From Rhynchopus sp. YZ270_cl-10 (lineage: Eukaryota; Euglenozoa; Diplonemea; Diplonemida; Diplonemidae): a DNA stretch of 64,000 bases. A model generated the notes under the pieces. The model had not been told where the DNA came from. It was given only the letters and a program-made list of their open reading frames with translations, and ran no database searches. This document shows, piece after piece, positions 20,884 to 31,100 of this stretch. Where the stretch lies: positions 1,635,473-1,699,472 of the forward strand of contig OZ037853.1 in the NCBI GenBank assembly GCA_964035575.1. Direction: 5' to 3'. Numbering within the stretch: position 1 is the stretch's first letter; the number at the start of each line of letters is the position of its first letter. Position numbers and translations under genes: made by a program.

Positions 20884-21285
20884 GGGCACGGTAATTTTTA
20901 TTTTTGGTAAGCGTCTGCGTGCGTACTTTTTTTTTGAGATTCCAGGGAAAAAATTATGTAGAAAAAAAAATTATAAAGGGGGGCCCTCAATAACTCAACT
21001 ATGTATTTTAGGTAAAAAATGTACATTTTTCAGCGCAAATTGACCCCATCACAGCACACACAGACTCCCGAGAGCCGAAATCAAAAAAAATTTCCCCCGA
21101 TTTTTTGTGGGCAAAAATTGGTGGGAAAATATTTTTGGTACCTGTATTTCCCCCACTGTAATTTTCCTCTATAATTTTTTTCACCACTCATAATTTTTTT
21201 TACTGCATAATTTTTTTTTGCGTGCGTGCGTACTTTTTTTTGAGAAGTGGTCTGACGCTTACCAAGAAAAAAAATTACCGTGCCC
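20884..21285. mobile_element. PIF/Harbinger-like MITE with TAA target duplication
   Basis: The inverted ends of 32 bp start GGGCACGGTAATTTTT and end TTGGTAAGCGTC, with two mismatches between left and right. Both sides are flanked by TAA (20881-20883 and 21286-21288). TWA target duplications and GGGCAC-type ends fit the PIF/Harbinger superfamily. The 402-bp body has no gene and contains GCGTGCGTGCGTAC next to both ends. Related single ends (GGGTAAGGT, then CTTGGTAAGCGTC) lie near 27290-27345 and 28631-28680. Confidence 0.7.
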
Positions 21286-21329
21286 TAAGGGAAAAAAAAA
21301 TGCCTGACCAAACCTATCTCACCCGGGCT

Positions 21330-21600
21330 TGTTTTTCTTTTCATCTGTTTTCTTCATCAATGAGGATCAGTGAAGCAAGCTGCCTGCAAATTGTTTTTGC
21401 TATTGTTTTACCACCCCTCACACTAATTGTTTTTGTTTTCACCCAAAAAATTCCCCCCGGATTTTTGCTAAGCACATTGTTTACAACTGGATTTCTCTTT
21501 GAAAGTGTAATCCTGTACTGTATAATAATATCATAATAGGCACTGTCCAAAGCCCATTCCCCCTCCCTTAAAATGTGTACTCTCCGCTAAGGCAAGCTAA
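21330..21600 (+). repeat. Dispersed repeat E, copy 1
   Basis: About 270 bp starting CTTGTTTTTCTTTTCATCTG, repeated in the same sense at 28229-28510. Noncoding. Confidence 0.85.
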
Positions 21601-21730
21601 AATGCTTTTTTCGGGTAAAATACAAAAGCCAAAGCAATACAGAGAGAACCAACTATTTTGTTTTTTTTTACCACTCTTTTCATTCTGATAATTCTCCTGG
21701 TTCAGTGACAAGCCTGTAGCAAGAGCGCAC

Positions 21731-21883
<153 letters not shown>

Positions 21884-22228
21884 GGGGTCTCATTAGGATA
21901 AAATATGGGGGGAAAGGTCTTTTTTGGTTAATAGCGCCGAAAAAACGGCAGCGAGGTATGTGGTCATGAGGGCGAGACTGGGGAAACACAACACAAAAAT
22001 ACTGATGAAGGTGGTGGTGAGATTTCCCCGTAACGTCCTCAACCAACCTTGCCGAAGCAAGTGGTAAGCAATAACAACAAAAAGGGCACGTAGCAATAGA
22101 TAAATGGTACGCGCAAAAAAAATATATAGCGAAAAAGGGGGAGGGGAAAAGACTTTCTTATTCGCGACATATTTTATCCTAGAGACCCCCCTGGCGTAGC
22201 AAAGCTACTTAAACAAGTTTACAGTATG
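21884..22228. repeat. Split direct repeat, full copy
   Basis: This 345-bp unit carries its own inverted ends (GGGGTCTCATTAGGATAAAA near 21884 against the complement ending at 22189) and a small GTAGCAAAGCTAC hairpin near its right edge. It joins directly to the partial copy at 22229. Confidence 0.9.
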
Positions 22229-22335
22229 GGGGTCTCATTAGGATAAAATATGGGGGGAAAGGTCTTTTTTGGTTAATAGCGCCGAAAAAACGGCAGCGAG
22301 GTATGTGGTCATGAGGGCGAGACTGGGGAAACACC
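22229..22335. repeat. Split direct repeat, first-part copy
   Basis: The first 107 bases of the 345-bp unit, ending GGGGAAACAC. About 30 bases, from GTGGTCATGAGGGCGAGACT on, are shared with the second-part copy. That shared core is where recombinase-mediated crossing over would be expected. Confidence 0.9.
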
Positions 22336-22601
22336 CTTCGCTCGTGCCCTGACCTGTGCCCAAATTGACGCCACACTGAGGTAGCGTTCTCCACGTGAGA
22401 AGCATAATCTCCAATGCTGTCTCATGACAGAAAACAACTCCGAACACAAAAAATATGGCACGAAAAAACGTAACGTAGGTAAAAAACAGCCCCACGCGAA
22501 AACACACGCACGAAACATCAAAAACAACAACCTTGACTCGACCATTCGCGCTCCGACGACCAGAAAAAACAAAACCACACCCTAGAAAATAGAAAAAACA
22601 T

Positions 22602-24206
22602 CTACTGCAGGACATCGTCAGACACTCTCATCCCCGACGCCTCCTCCACGACGTGACCAAACCTGTTGGGACTCAAACTCACGCCCTGACCTGCCAGCTT
22701 CTGTCGGGACCCCCAGTCGGCGGGCATCTCGTCGGTCTTAATCCACCTGATGTTAAGGTGTGCCTTCGCTGCGGATAGTCGCGTGCTCATCCTCCTCAGA
22801 ATGGAGTTGCCCAGGCGGGTGCGAGAGTGGCCTCTCCTGAGGACATACTTCACCGCCTCGTTGTCCACGAAAAGAACGATAGCTGTGTGGCCGCCCTCCA
22901 AAGCTGCTGCCATGCCCTTCTCAGCCGCACGCAGCTCCAACACAAACATCTCTCCAGAGGTGTGCGTCGATTCCCACCGTCCGTGCCTTTCGACGCCAGA
23001 AAAAGAGTTCTGCAGCTTCGACACCCAGCCCCAGCCCGTCGTGGACGCGTCGGTCCATACTGCGATGGAGAAATGTATCGGGGGCGGAGAGGGGAAGGGA
23101 ACCGTCACACAAGTCTGAATGTTCGCCACAGCGAAAACTGCCAACTCCTCCTTCGTCGCAACGTGCATGGCCACGTCGTCATCCCATGACAGCTTCTTGC
23201 GGGAGACGAGTTGAGCTTTACTGCGCACGAACTGCAAAGTGTGGCAAAGAAAACATAGTTTGAACCCCAGGACGTACGCGGCTCTGAACACAAGTCCGCA
23301 TACCTTCCACCATTTTCGTAGGGAACAGGTCTCCAGCTTCAGGGTGTCATGAATGATGCGTGAGGACTTTAACCTCCACTCCTCTGGTAACGAAAAGGAT
23401 TGCAACGGAAGGTTCCAGACTATGCCGATGAAGTCAACGACTTCAGCCGGTTTTGCCATGGACTTCTTCACGTTTACCTCCGCACCCGCACGCTGCAGAC
23501 GGTCACGCACAAACGCCGTCTTTGCCGCTGCCTCCGCAGGATATGCACCCCACACAAAAATGTCGTCAAGGTACACAACACCCCATTTGTTCAGAATGGG
23601 GCCAAGAAAAATCTCAGAAGTGTTCTGCGCGATGTATGGCGCGTGAGCAAAACCCATGGGAAGACGCGCCCATCTAAACCAACGTCCCCCAGCCTGCACA
23701 CAAAAATATTTGGACACCTCGGGTGAGAGGGGGAACTGGTGGAAATACCCCTTTAGGTCGGTCTGTTGGGCAAAGCGTGCGTTTGACACCTTAAGCATTG
23801 TTGCAAGCTTGTGGGGGTTGACCAGGGAGAAAGGCTGTGGCTTGGCGATCCTTTTGTTAACAGGACGTCCATCCACCACTAGCCTCCGCAGTTGCGGGTC
23901 ACTCTTCGGGACGTCAAAAACGCAAACTGCGCCCTTCTTGCGGTCAGTCCGAGCAAGAGGAATCAATACCTTCGACTTCACGCACTCCGACACAAAGGAA
24001 TTTGGGATTTTTGACTTCGGGCCAGGGAGTGGGATCGGTCCAGATAAAGCATCTGCAATCTTACGTCCGGAAGTACACCACTGCAAGAAATCAGAGTCCT
24101 TCCCTAACTCCTCAGCCATCCTGCGCACGGCCTCCAACACGATTAGGCCTGTGGGGAAAGAATCAAGGCTTTTCTTTATGATGGGGGGGGCCTTGCAGAG
24201 CCCCAC
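22602..24206 (-). CDS. RT and RNase H frame of the VIPER/Ngaro-like element
   Basis: This open frame contains a reverse transcriptase (TDLKGYFHQF, then YLDDIFVW at the catalytic centre) followed by an RNase H region (WTDAS, LELRAAEKG, FVDNEA, ADWGSRQ). It is the last of three frames of the element. The copy looks open throughout. Its exact start is not fixed; the upstream end of the frame has no ATG. Confidence 0.9.
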   Translation of the reverse strand: MGLCKAPPIIKKSLDSFPTGLIVLEAVRRMAEELGKDSDFLQWCTSGRKIADALSGPIPLPGPKSKIPNSFVSECVKSKVLIPLARTDRKKGAVCVFDVPKSDPQLRRLVVDGRPVNKRIAKPQPFSLVNPHKLATMLKVSNARFAQQTDLKGYFHQFPLSPEVSKYFCVQAGGRWFRWARLPMGFAHAPYIAQNTSEIFLGPILNKWGVVYLDDIFVWGAYPAEAAAKTAFVRDRLQRAGAEVNVKKSMAKPAEVVDFIGIVWNLPLQSFSLPEEWRLKSSRIIHDTLKLETCSLRKWWKVCGLVFRAAYVLGFKLCFLCHTLQFVRSKAQLVSRKKLSWDDDVAMHVATKEELAVFAVANIQTCVTVPFPSPPPIHFSIAVWTDASTTGWGWVSKLQNSFSGVERHGRWESTHTSGEMFVLELRAAEKGMAAALEGGHTAIVLFVDNEAVKYVLRRGHSRTRLGNSILRRMSTRLSAAKAHLNIRWIKTDEMPADWGSRQKLAGQGVSLSPNRFGHVVEEASGMRVSDDVLQ

Positions 24207-24266
24207 GGGGAAGTAGTCGGGGTATCCCCTCGTCGCAGACTGGTAGGGGATATTTCGCCCCGTTGA

Positions 24267-25637
24267 TCAGTGCAGCAACTGCAGGGTCTTCAGCTCCTCC
24301 GTCTCCCTCATCCGTGCAGATACGTTCGTCGCGTTCAGGTATGCCGCTGTCTGCCCCACGTTGCTGTGTCGCAGGAGTAGACGCATTCTTTCGTTGGATG
24401 CCCCCTGCAGTTGAATCGCTTGCGCCGCTCCTCTCTTGAATGAGTGCATCCACGTCCCCTTTGGCATGACCTTGCGAATGCGCTCCATCAGCGACTCGAA
24501 CTCTCGTGTGTTGCCCCCCATCACGGTGTTGTGGTGTTGCACAGTTCTCCAAAAAGACACCGCGATTGCTGTTAGAGGACCCGGAGGAAGATAGATGGGG
24601 GGGCGAGCCACCAGGACGCCCTTCTCCTTCGCAAATAGTTCTGCTCCTACCTTGATCGGCGACTCCCCTGCACAATGAATCTCGCGCCAATCCGATTTGT
24701 TCAGAAAACGTAGGTCTGGGACGCGGGACCTCGTCATGTAGGACATCGCAGCTAAAGCGGCGGCATGTTGGTCTCCGGCCTTGACAAGCTTGTTCACGCC
24801 GGTGATGACATCGGAGGGAGGAAGAGGTGGCGCCTGTCTCGGACGTACCGCCGCAGATAGTCTTCTGAGCGCCTTCTTTGCCCCCAATACACGGACCGTT
24901 GCGACCCCTCTGATCCCTCGCCGCTTGCACTCTCGCAGGATCTTGCACATGTAGCCTACTACGGAGCGGGGGGCCGCCGTACGTAGCCTGCGGTGCGCGA
25001 ACTGCAGAAGATGCACTTCCTTGCTCAGATGAGGAGCAGTTGCGCAGCCCCTCAGGAAATCGCTCCACACTCGTTGCACCTCTCCTTGGGTCGTGGGGGC
25101 AGTCGCGTGCAGGTGCAGTTCGTCCCACGGAATCCTCTCGTGCATCGCCCTCCCCAGGGCCTTTCCATCCCTGATGGAGAAAAAGTCGTGGTCGGCCAAA
25201 TTTCGGGGACCTCCTTTCGCTCGTGGTAGCCGCGATGCGAATCTTGTCGTTGAGGAAGGTGGTGGAGACAGATTTGGAGGAGGGCATACGCCCCATCGCA
25301 GTGGTGCCGGCTCTTCTTCCGCTTGGTGTAGGCCAACGTGTAGGCTGTCTGGGCGCAAAGCTGCCTTGTTGTTCTTGTTTTGGCGCAAAGCTGCCTTCTT
25401 GTTGTTCACTTTTGGGCGCAAAGCTGCCTTGTTGTTTGGGCGCAAAGCTGCCTTGTTGTTTGGGCGCAAAGCTGCCGAATTGTTGACCTTTTTGTCTTTG
25501 TCTTTTATCAGGCGCGAAGCTGCCGAATTGTTTTTGTCTTTGTTGTTGTTGTTGTTGTTTTTGTTCTTGTTTTTGATTTTGATTTTGTTTTTTCTCAGGC
25601 GCAACGAAGCAGCCGATGTTTTTTGTCCCAGGTGCAC
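24267..25637 (-). CDS. Tyrosine recombinase frame of the VIPER/Ngaro-like element
   Basis: The N-terminal part is a low-complexity Asn/Lys/Gln stretch with AALRPNN-type repeats. A helical domain and a catalytic domain follow, with the pattern SRVPDLRF, HSFKRGAAQ, LLRHSNVGQTAAYLN, as in recombinases of Ngaro and DIRS elements. The frame overlaps a second open frame in the low-complexity part, so how translation reaches it is not visible. Such elements are known to use read-through between frames. Confidence 0.85.
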   Translation of the reverse strand: MHLGQKTSAASLRLRKNKIKIKNKNKNNNNNNKDKNNSAASRLIKDKDKKVNNSAALRPNNKAALRPNNKAALRPKVNNKKAALRQNKNNKAALRPDSLHVGLHQAEEEPAPLRWGVCPPPNLSPPPSSTTRFASRLPRAKGGPRNLADHDFFSIRDGKALGRAMHERIPWDELHLHATAPTTQGEVQRVWSDFLRGCATAPHLSKEVHLLQFAHRRLRTAAPRSVVGYMCKILRECKRRGIRGVATVRVLGAKKALRRLSAAVRPRQAPPLPPSDVITGVNKLVKAGDQHAAALAAMSYMTRSRVPDLRFLNKSDWREIHCAGESPIKVGAELFAKEKGVLVARPPIYLPPGPLTAIAVSFWRTVQHHNTVMGGNTREFESLMERIRKVMPKGTWMHSFKRGAAQAIQLQGASNERMRLLLRHSNVGQTAAYLNATNVSARMRETEELKTLQLLH

Positions 25638-25687
25638 TGAAGCCGCTGGTTCGCTCTCCCACTTCCATCTCTCTTTGGTTGCCGTAG

Positions 25688-26797
25688 TTACTGCCTGCGA
25701 GGGGCGTAGGAAAGGTTCCGAAAAAACCAGTTCGGGCGTTGGTTGGCACCTCCTCTGGAGTGCCGTGGCTTGTTTTCTGTTCTCGGACGCTTAGGTGCCC
25801 TTCCTCCCTGTGCATGAGATGTCGGAGCCTTTCTCTTCTGTCCAACCCCTGCTGCTGCCTTCAGGGCGGCTTTCCTGTCCGAGGAGACCCCGTTTGAGGC
25901 GGTCATGGATTTGGAGAAGGCCTGGGCCGCCTCCCATCCTTCCTTCGCCCGGATGCCTAGGTGCATCACAGAGTTGAGGAGAGCGGATAGGATGTCGTTC
26001 GGGGGGGAACCTTCCAAGATGCTGAACATGATATCCATGTTTGCCCTGATGGCATCCCTGGCGTCCCCTAGCTCCCTTGGCAGGTACATCTCGGTGAGGC
26101 GGTCGCGGAGGGTAAGCAGCTGTACCTCCGAGAGCTCGTGCCATTTGTCCGGGACGAGCAGTACATTGTCCACTGTGAGTTTCTTGGTAGGGGAAGCCTC
26201 GTCTTCGCTCTCGCTATCCCCGATGCTCGCATCCTTCTTCTCATCCTCTGACTTGTCCTCATGTGTAGGGAGGGGGGGGGCGGGGGGGGCAGGGTGTTGT
26301 GTGTTGGAACGAGGGGTGAAGTGCACGGTGAGGCGTTCACGCTCGTCGTCCCTCGCTGCGTCTCTCGCGCTCTCCGCCGCAAACGCTTCAGCAACGGTGT
26401 TCACGGAGGCGGGGGGGGTAGGCACTTCGGGGGAGTGAGGCAGCTCGGCGTCGCCCTCCCTCACGACAGAACCAAAAAGCTCGTCTCCCAGCCTCTTCCG
26501 GAGGACTCCAAGGAGCAAAAGAAGACGCAGACAGGGAACATCTGTCCAGTCCGAGGGCACAGTTCCCGTGACGCGTGCCAACGCAGCGCGCACGTGTTCC
26601 TCCCCGAAATCTTCCCTCTCCCCCCGGAAATCCTCAAACGTCCGGACGCACAGCGCGCCCGTGACGGACTCCCACGCGTTTCCCAGTGCAGACTTCACGG
26701 CGTCGGACGAATCCGCAACGATGTTCGCAACATCTCGCGACATCCGGAACGACCGTGACCCACTCTTGGCCCTGAGCGACTCCAGCGCTTCATCCAT
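25688..26797 (-). CDS. Gag-like frame of the VIPER/Ngaro-like element
   Basis: A 369-residue frame starting at an ATG just inside the end repeat. It has an alpha-helical N-terminal half, an acidic middle (EDKSEDEKKD) and a basic Arg/Lys/Gly-rich C-terminus (QKRKAP, PKRPRTENKPRHSRGG) suited to nucleic-acid binding. The gag call rests on its first position in the element and its composition, not on a recognised domain. Confidence 0.7.
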   Translation of the reverse strand: MDEALESLRAKSGSRSFRMSRDVANIVADSSDAVKSALGNAWESVTGALCVRTFEDFRGEREDFGEEHVRAALARVTGTVPSDWTDVPCLRLLLLLGVLRKRLGDELFGSVVREGDAELPHSPEVPTPPASVNTVAEAFAAESARDAARDDERERLTVHFTPRSNTQHPAPPAPPLPTHEDKSEDEKKDASIGDSESEDEASPTKKLTVDNVLLVPDKWHELSEVQLLTLRDRLTEMYLPRELGDARDAIRANMDIMFSILEGSPPNDILSALLNSVMHLGIRAKEGWEAAQAFSKSMTASNGVSSDRKAALKAAAGVGQKRKAPTSHAQGGRAPKRPRTENKPRHSRGGANQRPNWFFRNLSYAPRRQ

Positions 26798-26798
26798 A

Positions 26799-27068
26799 GT
26801 GGTCATGAGGGCGAGACTGGGGAAACACAACACAAAAATACTGATGAAGGTGGTGGTGAGATTTCCCCGTAACGTCCTCAACCAACCTTGCCGAAGCAAG
26901 TGGTAAGCAATAACAACAAAAAGGGCACGTAGCAATAGATAAATGGTACGCGCAAAAAAAAATATATAGCGAAAAAGGGGGAGGGGAAAAGACTTTCTTA
27001 TTCGCGACATATTTTATCCTAGAGACCCCCCTGGCGTAGCAAAGCTACTTAAACAAGTTTACAGTATG
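26799..27068. repeat. Split direct repeat, second-part copy
   Basis: The second 270 bases of the 345-bp unit, nearly identical to 21959-22228. It ends ACAGTATG and is followed directly by the TGCG array. Confidence 0.9.
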
Positions 27069-27292
<224 letters not shown>

Positions 27293-27524
27293 TACTTTTT
27301 TTGAGATATGGTCTGACGCTTACCAAGAAGGAATATCACCTTACCCTGAGGAAAGCAAATCGTCGTAAAACACTAGTCATCTGGACGAGCAGCACTAACT
27401 AGTCATCTGACTAGATGGTGGTGATCCCATATGAAATTAATTTTTGACCATCCCTTTTCTGGCTATCGCCCGTACAGCCCGTACGTTTTTACTTTCCCCC
27501 TTTCCCCACTCCTTCTCCACTTGC

Positions 27525-27662
27525 ACACAGACCCTTTTCAACAGAGTCTTTGCCACGTGATCCACACTTTGGTAAAGTACTTCCTGCAAAAAAGGGTTTT
27601 TACTAATCTGCTCTCGAGCTAAAGAGACGTACAAAGGCCGCCAACACTTAGCATAGACCCAG
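27525..27662 (+). repeat. Dispersed repeat F, copy 1
   Basis: About 138 bp starting CAGACCCTTTTCAACAGAGT, repeated at 28683-28826. No gene. Confidence 0.85.
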
Positions 27663-28103
27663 TGGCCACACAAATGGGTGCTTGGGTGATAGTCGATACA
27701 GCAACGACCACTTTTATTCTGTGGGACACAAAGGAAGTACCTGTAACACTTGAGCATTGGCGGGCTGTGTGTGCTTCTTTGCATGCATTCACGCGGTTGC
27801 TGCCAGTGTCGGGGCACTTCCTGTTTCGTGTGTGGTTGTCAGTAATCGAAAAATATACTAGTGTTCGTGTCTAACTTTGCATGTGGTTTACCTTGCGAGT
27901 CACACATTTTACCATACAAACCCGTAAATGTAAAGCAAATTGCAAAATTGCATATTTGCGGGTTTGCACCCTCTCACAAACGTTTGTTCCACTGTTTATT
28001 TTTTGAATCGTATTCAGTTCAAGACGTCGTAACTGCGAAGTACCCTTTTATGTTGTAACACACAGTTGCGATCTGCACAATATTTTTTTTGCTTTCAAAG
28101 CCC

Positions 28104-28216
28104 AATACACTAATCACTACGTAACGTGCACGGAGCCAGGCAGCTGAAGGTGAGCTTCAGGTGGTATACAGAAACACTTGCACCTGCAACACCTTCACCA
28201 CCGACTCCTTTTCCAA
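28104..28216 (+). pseudogene. Fragment of surface-protein gene (paralogue 3 type)
   Basis: About 113 bases match 18521-18650 of paralogue 3: CAATACACTAATCACTACGT, then the last cysteine region and the start of the stalk (ACACTTGCACCTGCAACACC). Two small deletions put it out of frame, and nothing of the signal peptide, helix or tail is present. It is an isolated scrap of a fourth family member, moved or left behind among other duplicated pieces. Confidence 0.85.
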
Positions 28217-28228
28217 ATCATTTTTTCT

Positions 28229-28510
28229 TGTTTTTCTTTTTATCTGTTTTCTTTATCAATGAGGATCAGTGAAGCGGGACTGCCTGCAAATTGTTTTTAT
28301 TTCATTCAGTCTTGTTTTACCACCCTTCACACCAATTGTTTTTGTTTTTACCCAATTTTTCCCCCCCCGGATTTTTGCCAACAAGTACATTGTTTACAGG
28401 TGGATTTCTTTTTGGAAGTGTAATCCTGTACTGTATATATGGCACTGTCCAATATCCCCCTCCCTTAAAAGGTGTTCTCCCCTCTGGGGCAGATTAAAAT
28501 GCCTTTTTTG
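28229..28510 (+). repeat. Dispersed repeat E, copy 2
   Basis: Second copy of the sequence at 21330-21600. It directly follows the surface-protein gene fragment. Confidence 0.85.
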
Positions 28511-28682
28511 GAAAATATACAACACCACAAACCCGCAAGCGATCATTACCCCCTAAGAGGTAACCTGCATGTGTAGAATGCGATTTTTTCCACTCGGACT
28601 TTCCCCTCAATTGTTGTGGGAAGGTAAGGTGGGTAAGGTTGCCTTTTCTTGGTAAGCGTCTGTATGCGTACCTTTTTATTAG

Positions 28683-28826
28683 ATTCCACAGACCCTTTTC
28701 AACGGAGTCTTTGCCACGTGATCCACACTTTGGGTAAAGTACTTCCTGGAAATAAGGGTTTTTACTAATCTACTCTCAAGCTAAAGAGACGTACAAAGGC
28801 CGCCAACACTTAGCATAGACCCATAC
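28683..28826 (+). repeat. Dispersed repeat F, copy 2
   Basis: Second copy of 27525-27662, preceded by a solo MITE end (GGGTAAGGTTGCC, then GGTAAGCGTC) at 28631-28680. Confidence 0.85.
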
Positions 28827-28965
28827 GTGATACGTCGCAACTGCAAAGTACCCTTTATGTTGTAACAGTTGCGATGTGCACAGAATATTTTTTTGCTTTT
28901 TTTTTTTTTGTAAGTTTTTCCATCTTTTTTTGCTTTCAAATTTTATTTGAAAGTATATGAATTTG

Positions 28966-29432
28966 TTTCTTTCATTTTGCTTTTTACTCAGGTGCCCTTC
29001 GCTTCCACGGGTTAGAGTGAGGTCATACAGCTCAACTCGCGGATGTTCCACATAGCTGTGGTCCTTCGAAACAATGCACTAAATGTTCTGTTTGCTTTTG
29101 CCTTCTGTTTTCATAGCTTTCTGTGTTCTTCATTAGCAAAACAACACCCGAAAAAGACAACCCACCACTTACGTATCACCCGTGCTTTCAACAATCCTTC
29201 GTCCCTTCATGTTACGACAACTACACTGAACCATTCAGGTTTTAGCCCTTTCGACTCAAGCCATGCCTCCTGAGCACACCTTGGTGGCAAGCCGTGTCTC
29301 CTGTCTCCACAGTGCAGGCTCTCTGGGGAAGTGTGTTTACTTTGTAGGTTGCATCACAGACCCAATCATCGTGTCACAGCACAGAGGAACCGGGAGAACA
29401 GGGAGAGCCCTTACATGACGGTGGTCCACATG
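28966..29432 (+). repeat. Dispersed repeat C, copy 2
   Basis: Second copy of 14676-15105, with an insertion of about 25 bp near 29246. Confidence 0.9.
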
Positions 29433-29910
29433 CATGGAGATTCCTTCAGAATTGGGTTTCCTGAATGAATATTATGTTTTTCTCGACGTCTCCGGAACCT
29501 GGGTTTACACTAGTTGAATGAAGGGGGAGGCAGCGATCACGTTGGCAAGCGCGGTGGCATTTCCACAGGTGCACCCCATTTCAAACGGTTGCTCTCAGTT
29601 TTCTCAATGAGGAAGGAAGGAAAGCGTGCGGAGTTTTGCACGCTTTGCCCTCTTTTTTTTCTTCGTTACTAAGCAAGAATTCCAACTAAAACAATATCGG
29701 ATGATTATCGGTATCGGATCCTTCGGCTAGGGGATTAGCCACAACTGATTTCAACCACACCGCACACACATCCCCATCACAGTCTTCCCTTTCTGGATAC
29801 CTCTGAACAATGGTGTCATGCAGCGTCCAGTCGCTGACAGTGCTGCTGTGTGTTGTAATGCCTAGTGAGGGTAATTCTTGCGCAGAATATGGCCCTTAGG
29901 TGTGTGGGGG
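29433..29910. other. Intergenic DNA, nothing recognised
   Basis: About 480 bp without a coding, repeat or RNA signal. Confidence 0.4.
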
Positions 29911-29955
29911 GCTACGTCACCTGCGAAGACCCCGCGGGGTCTTGCCTGTGATGTA
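29911..29955. terminator. Hairpin at the end of the RNase H gene
   Basis: A perfect 18-bp core AAGACCCCGCGGGGTCTT is extended by CTACGTCAC/GTGATGTAG. It covers the stop codon of the minus-strand RNase H gene. It may be a 3'-end or pausing signal; this is inferred from position only. Confidence 0.4.
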
Positions 29956-31081
29956 GGGGGAGTGTGCCTCGTGCTGACGTGCTGTTATTGATGTGGCGTG
30001 TGTGGCACGTTCCGCAGCACTGGGCCAATGATTTCTTGTCTAGCAAGCATGCCCCACATCTCGTGAGTCTATGTTTCGTGCAGAAGTCCATCACAATGGC
30101 GCGGCCATCGCCTTCTGTGTGGTGTAGGCTGCAGCAGGTTTCTGGAGCGGCTCGCAGCGTCTTGCACGAGTTACATCGCACTTTGCCGTGGGTCAGACAA
30201 GACAAGGTTTTGGCGCACTTTCTGGCGTCTGGAGGGGCCGTGCGAGGTGGGCGGGCCCGTCCTGCAGCTCTGGCTTCAGTCGCTCTGCCTCGCCATCCTG
30301 CGGAGGCTTCAGTCCAGTCATCAGCGTAATGCTCTTGCGGCCGGAACTGGGCTGCCCAAGCCTGGGTCTCCTCGTACAAGAGGGAGCGGCGGTTCCCTGC
30401 AAAGGCTGCTATGTGCGACTGTAGGTGGCGCAGTACCTCCTCTGTTTTGCTGTTGAGAACTGCTCGTTTGCTCACACCACTGGTCACCGAACCTCCGATG
30501 GCAGTAAGGCTAGTGACGTTGGTGTAGTGGCCGTACATCCAGGACTGCGGTTTGTACACCTTCGCAAAGGTCTGCATCAGCTCGCCCAGTGAGAGTGACT
30601 TGGCCAACGCGCTTTGCAGGAAGGTGTCGCGTTCCGAGGAGGCAGCGGCAAGTTCTGCTTGCTTCTGGTTCTCCACCTCATCCATTGCCTGGTTGCTGAG
30701 AGCGTCAGCGTCCTTGTTTCGCTCTCGCGCGATGTGGCGGAACCCCAGGGTGAAACGGGGTTGAACCTCTCTGATCAGTTCTTTAGCCACGAGGAACAGC
30801 GGTTTGAGGAAATCGTTGCAGTCAGCTACCCCCCGGAGCTGGTCCACAATCAGCTTGGAGTCTCCGCTGATGGTGACCGGGCCTTGCAGCTCAGAGGGGA
30901 GTTCGTTGAGGAGGCGGAGGCCACTGATGACTCCTTCGTACTCCGCCACGTTGTTGCTTCTGGCTGAGGGAAGTGGGGTGGCCACCGATGCGCTCTTGAC
31001 ACCATCCACATATACCACCGCTCCTGCCCCAGCCCTCGCGAAGACAGTTTTGTTCTGTCTTGCTCCGCCGTCAAAGAACAT
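29912..31081 (-). CDS. RNase H protein with duplicated Cys/His motif
   Basis: From the ATG at 31081 the protein starts MFFDGGARQN and carries a type 1 RNase H domain in its first 140 or so residues. The four acidic residues are present: FFDGG, NNVAEYEG, SGDSKLIVDQL and RNKDADALSNQ. After a middle region of about 150 residues comes a C-terminal part with two similar segments, CLTHGKVRCNSC then CCSLHH, and FCTKHRLTRCGAC then CCGTCH, which look like a duplicated metal-binding motif I cannot name. An in-frame extension to 31246 runs into the opposite gene and is less likely. RNase H cleaves RNA in RNA-DNA hybrids. The gene could be cellular or derived from a retroelement; no reverse transcriptase adjoins it. 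Confidence 0.75.
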   Translation of the reverse strand: MFFDGGARQNKTVFARAGAGAVVYVDGVKSASVATPLPSARSNNVAEYEGVISGLRLLNELPSELQGPVTISGDSKLIVDQLRGVADCNDFLKPLFLVAKELIREVQPRFTLGFRHIARERNKDADALSNQAMDEVENQKQAELAAASSERDTFLQSALAKSLSLGELMQTFAKVYKPQSWMYGHYTNVTSLTAIGGSVTSGVSKRAVLNSKTEEVLRHLQSHIAAFAGNRRSLLYEETQAWAAQFRPQEHYADDWTEASAGWRGRATEARAAGRARPPRTAPPDARKCAKTLSCLTHGKVRCNSCKTLRAAPETCCSLHHTEGDGRAIVMDFCTKHRLTRCGACLLDKKSLAQCCGTCHTRHINNSTSARGTLPLHHRQDPAGSSQVT

Positions 31082-31100
31082 TTCCACCCCGCTGTGGTCA

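Larger units (their letters stand above)
21884..27068 (-). mobile_element. VIPER/Ngaro-like tyrosine-recombinase retrotransposon
   Basis: A 5.2-kb element of the DIRS order that looks whole; no breaks are evident. Read on the minus strand it has a gag-like frame, a tyrosine recombinase frame and an RT/RNase H frame. The ends are split direct repeats: a full 345-bp copy at 21884-22228, its first part again at 22229-22335, and its second part at 26799-27068. On the coding strand this gives the A1-body-B1-A2-B2 pattern known in Ngaro and PAT elements. The gag-recombinase-RT order is the one known in VIPER. The copies of the end repeats are nearly identical, so the insertion is young. It sits between two TGCG arrays. 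Confidence 0.9.

Noticed and set aside
24163-25845. 560-codon frame overlapping the recombinase frame of the retrotransposon
   Set aside because: Downstream of the low-complexity part it is only the shifted reading of the recombinase domain, so it is not listed as a separate gene.
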